A stretch of DNA of 50,993 nt from an uncultured Faecalibacterium sp. (GTDB taxonomy: Bacteria > Bacillota > Clostridia > Oscillospirales > Ruminococcaceae). The notes below the pieces were generated by a model. That model had not been told where the DNA came from. It searched no databases and was given only the letters and a program-made list of their open reading frames with translations. A program made the position numbers and the translations under genes. Shown piece by piece: positions 24,170 through 32,300 of this stretch (its first letter is position 1; each line of letters starts with the position of its first letter). Location of the stretch: NCBI GenBank assembly GCA_934561115.1, contig CAKTFS010000015.1, forward strand, positions 1-50,993, in the 5' to 3' direction.

Positions 24170-25144
24170 ATGGAACAGACTGCAAACACCATGCCCGCTG
24201 CCGCTTTGGGGCAGTACAAGGGGCTTGCCTTCACCCGCCGGGTGCGCCCGGTATCGGAAAAGGCCGTAGAGGCGGATATCGCCAATCTGGCGCGTGTCCA
24301 TGCGCCCTTTGTGCCCACCGGCGACCCCGCCGCCCGCGGGATGCGCGTCACGCTGGATTTCGAGGGCTTTCTGGAGGGTGCCCCCATCCCGGACAGCCGG
24401 ATGGAAAAGGTGACCGTGGTGCTGGGCACCGGGCAGCTGATGCCCGCCGCAGAAGAAGCGGTGTACGGCCACTGCGCGGGCGAGACTTTCCGGTTCGACT
24501 TCACCTACCCCGCCGATTTCCGGGTGCCGGAGCTTTCCGGCAAGACCGCGCAGTTTGAGATTTGCCTGCACACGGTAGAGCGCAAGCAGGTGCCCCCGGT
24601 GGACGATGCCTTTGCCAAGACGCTGGGCTTTGCGGACTTGGAAGCCCTGCGGGAGAGCCTGCGGGAGAAGAAGCGAGCCTCCCACGAAGCCAACGCCGAC
24701 CGCATTGCCGGGGCGGCGCTGCTGGATATGGCGGGCGCAAACCTGACTGTGGCGCTGCCCGCCGAGCTGCTGGCGCAGAACGCCGAATACCAGATGAACC
24801 AGCTGCGGGAAAAGCTGCGCAAGAGCCAGATGACCATGGAGCTCTACTGCAAGAGCGCCGGGCTGACCCCGGAGCAGGTGCGGGAAGGCTACCGCAAGGA
24901 AGCCGAACGCCAGCTGCGGGCCATGCTGGCGGTGCGCGCCATTGCCGAAGCGGAACAGATCACCGTGACCCAGCAGGAGGTGGACGCCGAGATTGCCCGC
25001 CTTTCCAAGCTGCACGACACCCCGGAAGAGGAGATCCGCAAGGTGCTCAGCCGGGACGCCATCGCCGCCGCCGTGACCAACCAGAAGGTGCAGCGCTTCC
25101 TGCTCGACCACGCCGCACTCACCTCTGTTGTGGAAAAGGAGTAA
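24170..25144 (+). CDS. short trigger-factor-like peptidyl-prolyl isomerase
   Basis: A 324-residue protein with the FKBP-type isomerase domain of trigger factor (about 50-140; GMRVTLDFEGFLEG, VLGTGQLMPAAEEAVYG, FRFDFTYPADF) and the helical C-terminal chaperone domain (about 150-320; VPPVDDAFAKTLGF, LPAELLAQNAEYQMNQL). Classical trigger factor is about 430 residues and starts with a ribosome-docking domain carrying GFRxGxxP; that domain is absent. It is therefore not the normal ribosome-bound chaperone. No signal peptide is seen. It is followed after only 5 bases by an iron-sulfur protein gene, so the two are probably coupled; it may help fold that partner (inference). Confidence 0.8.
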   Translation: MEQTANTMPAAALGQYKGLAFTRRVRPVSEKAVEADIANLARVHAPFVPTGDPAARGMRVTLDFEGFLEGAPIPDSRMEKVTVVLGTGQLMPAAEEAVYGHCAGETFRFDFTYPADFRVPELSGKTAQFEICLHTVERKQVPPVDDAFAKTLGFADLEALRESLREKKRASHEANADRIAGAALLDMAGANLTVALPAELLAQNAEYQMNQLREKLRKSQMTMELYCKSAGLTPEQVREGYRKEAERQLRAMLAVRAIAEAEQITVTQQEVDAEIARLSKLHDTPEEEIRKVLSRDAIAAAVTNQKVQRFLLDHAALTSVVEKE

Positions 25145-25149
25145 AGACC

Positions 25150-26439
25150 ATGGGCTTTTTTACCAAAACTGCAATGGATGCCCTGATGAAGACCACCCAT
25201 CCCGAGATCAACCGCCGCCAGTGCTGGAACCTGCACCCTCACCGCAAGCCCTGCACCACCTGCAAGGACATCTGCCCCTACGGCGAGGAGATCTTCTCCC
25301 GCCCGAACCTTGTCAAGGACTGGGACCCCTGCACCGACTGCGGGCTGTGCGTTTCCGCCTGCCGCAGCGGCTGCATTGCGCCTTCGCCCGAGCAGGTGCA
25401 GCGGGATACCGCCGCGGCGGACACCGACAGCGATACCATCTGGATCGGCTGTGAAAAATCTGCCCGCAAGAACACCGCGGTGCGCAGCTGCATCTGCGCC
25501 CTCTCGTGGGAGGCGCTGGCGTATCTTGCGCTGAACAAAAAGATCGTGCTGGACCTGACCCCCTGCGGCGGGTGCGAGAACGACCTGTGCGCCGAGCAGC
25601 TGCGCAAGGAGTTGACCCGCCTTGTGGACTTTTTCGGTCAGCCGATGTTCGAGGCGCGGTTCTCGCTGGCGTATGAGGAAAAGGAGTACCCCTACCATGT
25701 GCAGGAGCTGACCCGCCGCGAGATGCTGGAACAGGTGAGCCACGGCTCCAAGAGCGGCACCAAAAAGCTGCTGCAGATGCTGCCCGGCCTGCGCAGCGAA
25801 GAGGACAGCGGGGTGGACTTCCGTCTGCTGCTGCACCAGCGCACAAAGCAGCTGAAAGCCGCCATGGAAACGCCCCTGCAGTACGGCTACTATATGCCCA
25901 AGTTCACCGACAAATGCTTTGGCTGCGGCCGGTGCGAAAAAGCCTGCCGCGCCAACGCTTTGAAGTTTGAGGAGATGCCCAGCGGCCAGACCCGCATGGT
26001 GCTTACCCCGTGGAAGTGCAGCGAGTGCGGCGTGTGCATGAACGTGTGCTCCAACAAGGGCTTTGACGGCATGAAGCTGTATCAGCTTACCACCCTTGGC
26101 CCCGTGGTGCTGCACAAGTGCACCAAGACCCTGTGCAAGCAGTGCGGCAAACCCATTGCCCCGGACAGCGCCGATGGCCTGTGCTCGGTGTGCCGCATCA
26201 AGGCGCGCACCCAGAAGCGGCAGGAGGAGGCGCGTCAGCGCGCCGAGCAGCTGAAGGCCGAGCGCGCCGCCAAGGCCGCCGAGGAGGCCGCCAAGGCAGC
26301 GGAAAACGCTGCCCAGACTACTGCCGAAGCCGCAGCCCAGACCGTGGAGACCGCTGCCGCCCTGCCCGCTGCCGTCCCTGCCGGGCAGAGCGCTGTCCCT
26401 GCTAATGTCACTGCGCCCGGAGCGCAGGTTTCTGAGTAA
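25150..26439 (+). CDS. multi-cluster 4Fe-4S protein with zinc-ribbon and Ala-rich tail
   Basis: A 429-residue Cys-rich protein of unknown role. Motifs in order: CTTCKDIC (35-42), the ferredoxin-like CTDCGLCVSAC (61-71), a middle domain with IGCEKS (C101), CIC (114-116) and CGGCENDLC (139-147). Two more ferredoxin motifs follow, CFGCGRCEKAC (256-266) and CSECGVCMNVC (290-300), then a possible zinc ribbon CKQCGK..CSVC (329-348). The last 80 residues are Lys/Glu then Ala-rich, probably a helical rod and flexible tail. It should bind at least three clusters and pass electrons in the cytoplasm. It starts 5 bases after the trigger-factor-like gene. No partner oxidoreductase is present nearby. Confidence 0.75.
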   Translation: MGFFTKTAMDALMKTTHPEINRRQCWNLHPHRKPCTTCKDICPYGEEIFSRPNLVKDWDPCTDCGLCVSACRSGCIAPSPEQVQRDTAAADTDSDTIWIGCEKSARKNTAVRSCICALSWEALAYLALNKKIVLDLTPCGGCENDLCAEQLRKELTRLVDFFGQPMFEARFSLAYEEKEYPYHVQELTRREMLEQVSHGSKSGTKKLLQMLPGLRSEEDSGVDFRLLLHQRTKQLKAAMETPLQYGYYMPKFTDKCFGCGRCEKACRANALKFEEMPSGQTRMVLTPWKCSECGVCMNVCSNKGFDGMKLYQLTTLGPVVLHKCTKTLCKQCGKPIAPDSADGLCSVCRIKARTQKRQEEARQRAEQLKAERAAKAAEEAAKAAENAAQTTAEAAAQTVETAAALPAAVPAGQSAVPANVTAPGAQVSE

Positions 26440-26442
26440 GAG

Positions 26443-26757
26443 CGGGACGATTTAAAATGCGCTCCGCGTTCGCTTTGCGCATAAATAGCGGAATTAGATT
26501 TTTATTTTCGGGATAGCGGAGCGCCTGCGGGCGCTCCGCTATCCCATTTTCACGGGAAGGGGTCGCTGCCGGAAGCGGCATTTGCAGCGCCGCTTTCTGC
26601 GAAAGCGCGGCGCTGCGGGGCTAACCCTCTCAGTCTGCTCACTGCGTTCGCAGCCAGCTCCCCCGAAGGGGGAGCTTTTTGGCATCTTCCGGTAAGTAGA
26701 GCAAAACCTCCCCCTTTCGGGGGAGGTGGCACGGCGCAAGCCGTGACGGAGAGGGTT
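26443..26757 (+). repeat. composite repeat A-D-C
   Basis: Forward module A (26443-26560) has hairpin 1 arms ATGCGC/GCGCAT and hairpin 2 GGGATAGCGGAGCGC/GCGCTCCGCTATCCC. Module D (26563-26622) is a CAGCGCCGCTTTC..GAAAGCGCGGCGCTG hairpin. Module C is at 26624-26757. It accounts for all of the gap up to the next promoter. Confidence 0.85.
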
Positions 26758-26790
26758 CGCTTCCCCGCGGCATCCTGCGCGGTTTGTTTA

Positions 26791-26819
26791 TTGACTTTCC
26801 CCTGCGGTTCTACTACAAT
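26791..26819 (+). promoter_or_regulatory. promoter for the acyl-CoA-synthetase-like gene
   Basis: TTGACT (26791-26796) and TACAAT (26814-26819), spacing 17. Confidence 0.7.
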
Positions 26820-26825
26820 ACTGGA

Positions 26826-26894
26826 TAAGAGGTCTTGCCCTCTCTGATGCAACAGCATCCCGGCAGCTTTCCACCATGGCAAGCTGCCTTTTTG
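26826..26894 (+). promoter_or_regulatory. structured leader with internal terminator hairpin
   Basis: Between promoter and gene lie three consecutive hairpins: AGAGG/CCTCT (26828-26843), GATGC-AACA-GCATC (26846-26859) and GGCAGCTT/AAGCTGCC (26862-26888). The last is followed directly by TTTTT. A terminator ahead of the coding region suggests attenuation. No known riboswitch class is recognised. Confidence 0.5.
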
Positions 26895-26950
26895 TCTGCC
26901 GGGCGGCAGACCTGAAAAGAGAAAAGAAGAAGGAAGAAAGGTCTGATCCT

Positions 26951-28678
26951 ATGACAGAAACTACCAAGGAGCCTGTCTACGCCTCCAAAGCAAGGCCATG
27001 GCTGAAGTATTACGACGAAAAGTACATCCACCAGACCGTGCCGGAGTGCTCGGCCTTTGCGCTGATCTGCCGCAACAACGAGCGGCATCTGGGCGACACC
27101 GCGCTGGAATACTACGGCCGCAAATTCAGCTATGCCGACCTGATCGTGCAGGTAAAAAAGACCGCCGCCGCCCTGCAGGCGCTGGGGGTGAAAAAGGGCG
27201 ATATCATCACGGTGGTCAGCGTAATGACCCCGGAGGTGGTCTATGCCTTCTACGCCGCCGACCTGCTGGGCGCTACCCTGAATCTGGTGGACCCCCGGTA
27301 CAGCGCCGAGGGCATCCGGGAGTACATCGAGGAGGTGGAGTCCCGCCTGCTGATCTGCCTGAACGTGGTGTACCCCCGCTGCCAGCAGGCCGCAAAGCGC
27401 ACCAGCGTGGAGCGGGTGGTGGTGCTCAGCCCCGCCGACAGCCTGCCGCTGGCCAAGGCCGCAGGCTACAAGCTGACAAACCCGGATAAAAATCGCTACG
27501 CCTCCAACGTGCTGCGCTGGAAGGCTTTTATTGCCGCAGGCAAGGGGCACACCCCCGCCGCCGTGCCCTACGACCCCCAGCACACCTGCGTGGTGGTGCA
27601 CACCGGCGGCACCACCGGCTCGCCCAAGGGCGTTATGCTGACCGACTACTGCTTCAACGCCCTTGCGCAGGAGTTTGCCGCCCAGAGCCGTCTGTTCCAC
27701 CGCGGGCAGAAGCTGCTGAACGTGATGCCCCCCTTTATCGCCTACGGTTACAGCTGCGGCATCCACATGCCGCTGGTCATGGGGCTGCATGTCATCATCA
27801 TCCCCAATCTGGACCCGGAAAAGCTGGGCGCACTGGTGTGGAAGCACAAGCCCGAGCACATGTTCGGCGTGCCCACCCACTACCAGCAGCTGGCCGCCGA
27901 CCCGCTGCTGAAAAATAAAGACCTCTCCTTCATCCGCAACTACGCCGCCGGCGGCGACTCCCTCCCGCTGGGCGCGGAGCAGACGGTGAACCAGTTCCTC
28001 AAGGACCACGGGGTGGAGTACCCGCTGGCCAAGGGCTACGGCATGACCGAGGTGTCCTCGGCGGCCACCATCGCCGCCGGCAGCGTGACAAAGCCCGGCA
28101 GCGTGGGCATCCCCATGGTCAACACGGTCGTCTCCATCTTCGAGCCCGGCACCGAGGCCGAGCTGCCCATCGGTCAGCGCGGCGAGATCTGCATCTGCAC
28201 CCCCACCGCCATGAAGGGCTACTACAATAAGCCGGAGGAGACCGCCTGCCTGCTGCGCCGCCACGCCGACGGCCAGCTGTGGGCGCACACCGGCGATATC
28301 GGCTATATGGACGAGGACGGCTTTGTGTATCTGGACGCCCGCATCAAGCGCATCATCATCCGGCACGACGGCTTCAAGGTGTTCCCCTCCATGATCGAAA
28401 ACGTCATCAGCCGCCACCCCGCCGTGCAGCAGTGCTGCGTGGTGGGCTGCACCGATACCGACCACACGCAGGGACGTCTGCCCTTCGTTTTTGTGGTGCT
28501 GGGCCCTGCCGCCGCCGGCAAAAAGCGCCAGATCCTGCGGGAGCTGCGCCAGCTGTGCCGCGAGGAGCTGCCGGAGTATGTGCAGCCCGCCGCCTCGGCC
28601 TATAAGGTCCTTACCAAAATGCCCATGACCCCCGTCGGCAAGGCCGACTACCGTAAACTGGAGGAAGAGGTGGGGTAA
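26951..28678 (+). CDS. AMP-forming acyl-CoA synthetase-like enzyme
   Basis: A 575-residue member of the ANL adenylating family. Core motifs are HTGGTTGSPKGVML (phosphate-binding loop, about 218), GYGMTE, HTGDIGYMDEDGFVYLDARIKR (hinge region) and a C-terminal GKADYRKL carrying the conserved Lys. It should activate a carboxylic acid with ATP and pass it to CoA or another thiol. The substrate cannot be read from sequence, although medium or long-chain acids are plausible. Cytoplasmic. The ATG at 26951 follows GAAGAAAGG; the open frame upstream is inside the leader hairpins. The gene is monocistronic with its own promoter and a structured leader. Confidence 0.85.
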   Translation: MTETTKEPVYASKARPWLKYYDEKYIHQTVPECSAFALICRNNERHLGDTALEYYGRKFSYADLIVQVKKTAAALQALGVKKGDIITVVSVMTPEVVYAFYAADLLGATLNLVDPRYSAEGIREYIEEVESRLLICLNVVYPRCQQAAKRTSVERVVVLSPADSLPLAKAAGYKLTNPDKNRYASNVLRWKAFIAAGKGHTPAAVPYDPQHTCVVVHTGGTTGSPKGVMLTDYCFNALAQEFAAQSRLFHRGQKLLNVMPPFIAYGYSCGIHMPLVMGLHVIIIPNLDPEKLGALVWKHKPEHMFGVPTHYQQLAADPLLKNKDLSFIRNYAAGGDSLPLGAEQTVNQFLKDHGVEYPLAKGYGMTEVSSAATIAAGSVTKPGSVGIPMVNTVVSIFEPGTEAELPIGQRGEICICTPTAMKGYYNKPEETACLLRRHADGQLWAHTGDIGYMDEDGFVYLDARIKRIIIRHDGFKVFPSMIENVISRHPAVQQCCVVGCTDTDHTQGRLPFVFVVLGPAAAGKKRQILRELRQLCREELPEYVQPAASAYKVLTKMPMTPVGKADYRKLEEEVG

Positions 28679-28699
28679 ACGAGAGAACTCCCCGCAAGC

Positions 28700-29150
28700 G
28701 TCCTCGCCCTCTCAGGCGCTAACGCGCCAGCTCTCCCAAAGGGAGAGCCTCTGGCGAAACCGGAGGCTTTGCAATTCAAACCGGAAAGCTTCCCGCTATG
28801 CCAAGGCCTCTCCCTTTGGGAGAGGTGGATTTGCGAAGCAAAGACGGAGAGGGCGAGCCTGCTGCCCGCAGCGCCGCGCTTTCGCAGAAAGCGGCGCTGC
28901 AAATGCCGTTTCCCTCCACGACCTCTCCCGTGAAAAGGGGATTCAGGAAAGCCCGCAGGCTTTTCTGAATCCCGAATAAAAAATCCAATTCCGCTAATTA
29001 TGGCCAGAGTGCAACAACGACGACCGCCGCCAGTGGCGGAAACAGGGAGGAGTTGTTGGGGCAGCGGTCAGCAAGACGCGAGTGCCGCCCAAGGCACGAA
29101 GCGGATGCTGGGAGCCGCAATCCGATAGCGGAGGCCATTTTCAATCGTCC
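28700..29150 (-). repeat. composite repeat C-D-A(B)
   Basis: Reverse-oriented C (28700-28860), D (28868-28915) and A (28928-29150). Hairpin 1 of A is interrupted by module B (29012-29122) between ATGGCCAGAGTG and GCGGAGGCCAT. Hairpin 2 is a GATTCAG.. palindrome. It fills the gap before the SGNH hydrolase gene. Confidence 0.85.
29012..29122 (-). repeat. module B inserted in module A (reverse copy)
   Basis: Reverse complement of the module at 16609-16723, with only scattered differences. It again lies between the two arms of module A hairpin 1. Confidence 0.85.
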
Positions 29151-29179
29151 CCCTGCCCTTGAGAAAGAAGGAATCATCC

Positions 29180-30268
29180 ATGAACCATCCCCGTTTTGCC
29201 GCATGGCTGTGCAGCGCCGCTGCGCTGGTGCTGCTGGCTGTGCCTGCCTTTGCACAGCAGCCCGATGCCCTGCCGCCGGAGCAGACCTCCCCCGCCGCAC
29301 AGGTGCAGCCCATAGAAGAAGCTGCCGCCGAGGAGACCGCTCCCGCCGAGGAAACTCCCGCTGCTGAGGAAACCGCTCAGCCCGCTGAGGAAGCCCCTGC
29401 CGGGGAGACCGCCGACCCTCAGCGCACCTATGTGGCGCTGGGCGACAGCATCGTTTCCGGCGTAGGTATGCCGGATTTCAAGTACACCGAAGCCGTCATC
29501 GGCATGGACGTGGCCGCAAACTTCGAGGGCTACCCGGAGCAGTGCTATGTTTCGCTGGTGGGCAAGGGCCTTGGGCTGGACCGTCAGCACGCCATCGACC
29601 TTGGCCTGCCCGGCCTGACCACCGGCGACCTTGTGGATATCCTGCGCACCGGCGCAATGCCCCAGATGAACCAGCTGGCGGGCACCTACTACGTCTACCC
29701 CCAGATGCTGGACTACATCCGGCGTGCGGATATCATCAGCGTGCAGATCGGCTCCAACGACGCGCTGGTGCCCTCCCTTGTGGCGCTGGGCAACGCCACC
29801 AACTGGAAGAGCGAGCAGCTGGTGGCCACCATCGTCAGCGGCGTGCTGCGCACCCCCAGCTTTGAAAACCTGCAGCGGCTGAACAGCGACCTCTCCCGCC
29901 TGCGGCTGACCCGCGAAGAGCGCAAAGCCACCACCCAGCTTTTGCTGGGCGGCGGCACCGACGCCATCTGCGAGCAGGCGTATCAGGACGCCGCCGTCAA
30001 CATGCCGCAGGTAGTAGCAGAGCTGCGGGCGCTCAACCCGGACGCGCAGATCATCCTGGTAGGCTACACCAACCCCGTGCCCCTGCTGCCGGAGTGGACG
30101 CAGCTGTTCCGGCGGCTGAACGCCCTTGCCAAAAACCTTGCCGCCCAGAACGAGAACGTGACCTACGTGCCCGTCCCCTTTGCCCTGACCGCCACCGATG
30201 CCCACCCCACCGTAAGCGGGCATAAGTACATCGCCAACCGCATCCTGCGGGCTGTGGCGCGCAAATAA
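29180..30268 (+). CDS. secreted SGNH/GDSL-family hydrolase
   Basis: A 362-residue protein with a cleavable signal peptide (cut probably after AFA, about residue 24). A Pro/Glu/Ala-rich linker follows (about 25-82; repeats of the type EETAPAEETPAAEE). The catalytic domain has block I ALGDSIVSG with the nucleophile Ser, QIGSNDAL (block III) and the C-terminal DAHPTVSGHKYIAN with catalytic Asp and His. The linker suggests a domain held away from the cell surface. Such enzymes deacetylate or de-esterify glycans or lipids; the substrate is unknown. The ATG at 29180 follows AAGAAGGA. Confidence 0.85.
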   Translation: MNHPRFAAWLCSAAALVLLAVPAFAQQPDALPPEQTSPAAQVQPIEEAAAEETAPAEETPAAEETAQPAEEAPAGETADPQRTYVALGDSIVSGVGMPDFKYTEAVIGMDVAANFEGYPEQCYVSLVGKGLGLDRQHAIDLGLPGLTTGDLVDILRTGAMPQMNQLAGTYYVYPQMLDYIRRADIISVQIGSNDALVPSLVALGNATNWKSEQLVATIVSGVLRTPSFENLQRLNSDLSRLRLTREERKATTQLLLGGGTDAICEQAYQDAAVNMPQVVAELRALNPDAQIILVGYTNPVPLLPEWTQLFRRLNALAKNLAAQNENVTYVPVPFALTATDAHPTVSGHKYIANRILRAVARK

Positions 30269-30288
30269 GGTTTGCACAGCGCCGGGCG

Positions 30289-30576
30289 CGGGACGATTTT
30301 AAACGGCCTCCGCGCTGCTCTGGCCATGTTCAGCGGAAATAATATTTTAAATAGAGCAATGCCGGAGCGTCTGCGGACGCTCCGGCATTGCATTTTCACG
30401 GGGAGGGCTGCAACGATTAAAGGGCGGCCTGAATTGCAAATGCAGTTGACCGTTACGACCCCACTGGTGAAAAGGGGATTCAGAAAAGCCCGCAGGCTTT
30501 TCTGAATCCCGAATAAAAAATCTAATTCCGCTAATTATGGCCAGAGCGCAAGCGGAGGCCATTCTAAATCGTCCCC
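30289..30576. repeat. two module A copies in opposite orientation
   Basis: Forward A (30289-30404) has hairpin 2 arms GCAATGCCGGAGCGTC/GACGCTCCGGCATTGC. Reverse A (30464-30576) has the GATTCAG.. arms. About 55 bases of D-like remnant lie between them. Convergent genes flank the region, so each copy is oriented with the gene it follows. Confidence 0.8.
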
Positions 30577-30626
30577 ACCCCACCAAAAAACCGGGCAGCC
30601 TGCGGGCTGTCCGGTTTTGTGTTTGT

Positions 30627-32300
30627 TCAGCTTACCCTTCCGCTCTCTACCGAGAAGCTCACATCCGCCGCAGCCATGGTGGACTTGCGGTGGGACACCA
30701 GCAGCACCGTGCGGTCCTTGCACTCGGCGCGGACGGCGCGCAGGATGATGCCCTCGTTCAGGCTGTCCAGGTTGGAGGTGGGCTCGTCCAGCAGCAAAAA
30801 GGGCGCATCGTGCAAAAACGCCCGCGCCACGCCGATGCGCTGCCGCTCGCCGCCGGAAAGGGTGCCGCCCAGCTCGCCCACGGGGGTGTCGTAGCCCTTG
30901 GGCAGGCTGCGGATAAAGTCATCCAGCGCAGCCTTTCTGCAGGCGGCCTCTACCTCGGCCTGCGTGGCATCCCGCTTTGCGATGCGGATGTTGTTGCCGA
31001 TGGTGTCCGCAAACAGCTCGGTCTCCTGGGTCACAAGGCTTTCCTGCGCGCGCAGGGCGGCGGTGTTCACCCGCCGGATGTCCGCATCCCCGAACCGGAT
31101 GCTGCCGGTCTGCACGTCCCAAAAGCGCATCAGCAGCCGCAGCAGGGTGCTTTTGCCGCTGCCGGAACGCCCGGTGATACCCACGATCTTTTTTTCCGGG
31201 ATGGTCAGGCTGATCTCCCGCAGCACCTGCTCCCCCGCGTAGCCAAAGCTGACATTGCGCACCTCAGCGCCCGCAAAGGGGGTGTTTTCGCCGTCGGTCA
31301 CCTCGGGGGTCACCGGTGCTTCGTCCAGCAGCGCCAGCACACGGTCTGCGCTGGCAAATACCTGTGTCAGCCCTGCGCCAAGGTTCGCCAGCGCCACTAC
31401 CGGCCCAAAGGAGCTCAGGGCGGTCAGGGTGCACACCAGCACCCCCTGCGCCGCCAGTTCACCGCGCTGGTACAGCCACAGGCTCACGCCCAGCACCGCC
31501 AGCGTGGTAAACAGGATCAGGGTGTTGGTCACGGCTACGATCAGCCCCTCGCGGTACTTCAGCGCCGTCTGCTTTGCGCCCAGCGCCTCGCTGTGGGCGG
31601 TGATGCCCGCTGCCCGGGCGGCGGTGTCCTGATACTGCAGGGTGTCCCGCAGGCCGCGCAGGCTTTCCAGCACATAGCTGTTGGTATCGGCCAGCGCCTG
31701 CCGGTATTCCCGGGCAACGGCCTGTCCGCGCTTTGCGCTCCACACCGGCAGCGCCGCGCCCACCAGCAGATAGCCCGCCAGCAGCACCAGCGCGGGCAGG
31801 ATGTGCCAGTGCGCCGTAAAGGCGGTCATGCCCGCCGCCCAGAGCACGGCGATGCACACCGGCGAGATGGTGTGGGCGTAGAACACTTCCAGCGCCTCGA
31901 TGTCGGCAGTGATCAGGGAGATCAGGTCGCCCCGGTCGCGGCCTTCCAGCTTTGCGGGGGTCAGGCGGCGCAGCGCGCCGAACACCTTATCCCGGATGAG
32001 CGCCAGCAGCCGGAAGGCGATATAGTGGTTGGAGGCCTGCTCCGCATAGCGCAGCACGCCGCGCAGCAAGGCAAACACCAGAATGCACCCGAAGGCCGTG
32101 CCCACGGTGGGCAGCGGGCTTTGCCCCCCGGCAGCGGTCAGGATGGCAAAGCCGCCGAAAATGGTGATGAAGGTGGCGCAGAAATGCCCCGCCACGCCCA
32201 TGACGATGGCTGCCACCATGATGGGCAGCATGGGCTTTACCAGCACGATCAGCCGCGCCACGATGGCGGCGGGGGTGCGGTGGGTGGTTGTGTTATGCAT
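30627..32300 (-). CDS. ABC exporter half-transporter, CydC-like
   Basis: A 557-residue fused membrane and ATPase protein. Six hydrophobic helices span about 20-300. The nucleotide-binding domain has Walker A ITGRSGSGKSTLL, signature TLSGGERQRIGV, Walker B FLLLDEPTSNLD and the H-loop LLVSHRKS. It most resembles CydC of CydDC, the heterodimer that exports cysteine and glutathione and is needed for cytochrome bd assembly. No cytochrome genes are in the window, so the substrate is open. Its ATG overlaps the stop of its partner by one base (TGATG), a sign of a coupled heterodimer. Confidence 0.82.
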   Translation of the reverse strand: MHNTTTHRTPAAIVARLIVLVKPMLPIMVAAIVMGVAGHFCATFITIFGGFAILTAAGGQSPLPTVGTAFGCILVFALLRGVLRYAEQASNHYIAFRLLALIRDKVFGALRRLTPAKLEGRDRGDLISLITADIEALEVFYAHTISPVCIAVLWAAGMTAFTAHWHILPALVLLAGYLLVGAALPVWSAKRGQAVAREYRQALADTNSYVLESLRGLRDTLQYQDTAARAAGITAHSEALGAKQTALKYREGLIVAVTNTLILFTTLAVLGVSLWLYQRGELAAQGVLVCTLTALSSFGPVVALANLGAGLTQVFASADRVLALLDEAPVTPEVTDGENTPFAGAEVRNVSFGYAGEQVLREISLTIPEKKIVGITGRSGSGKSTLLRLLMRFWDVQTGSIRFGDADIRRVNTAALRAQESLVTQETELFADTIGNNIRIAKRDATQAEVEAACRKAALDDFIRSLPKGYDTPVGELGGTLSGGERQRIGVARAFLHDAPFLLLDEPTSNLDSLNEGIILRAVRAECKDRTVLLVSHRKSTMAAADVSFSVESGRVS

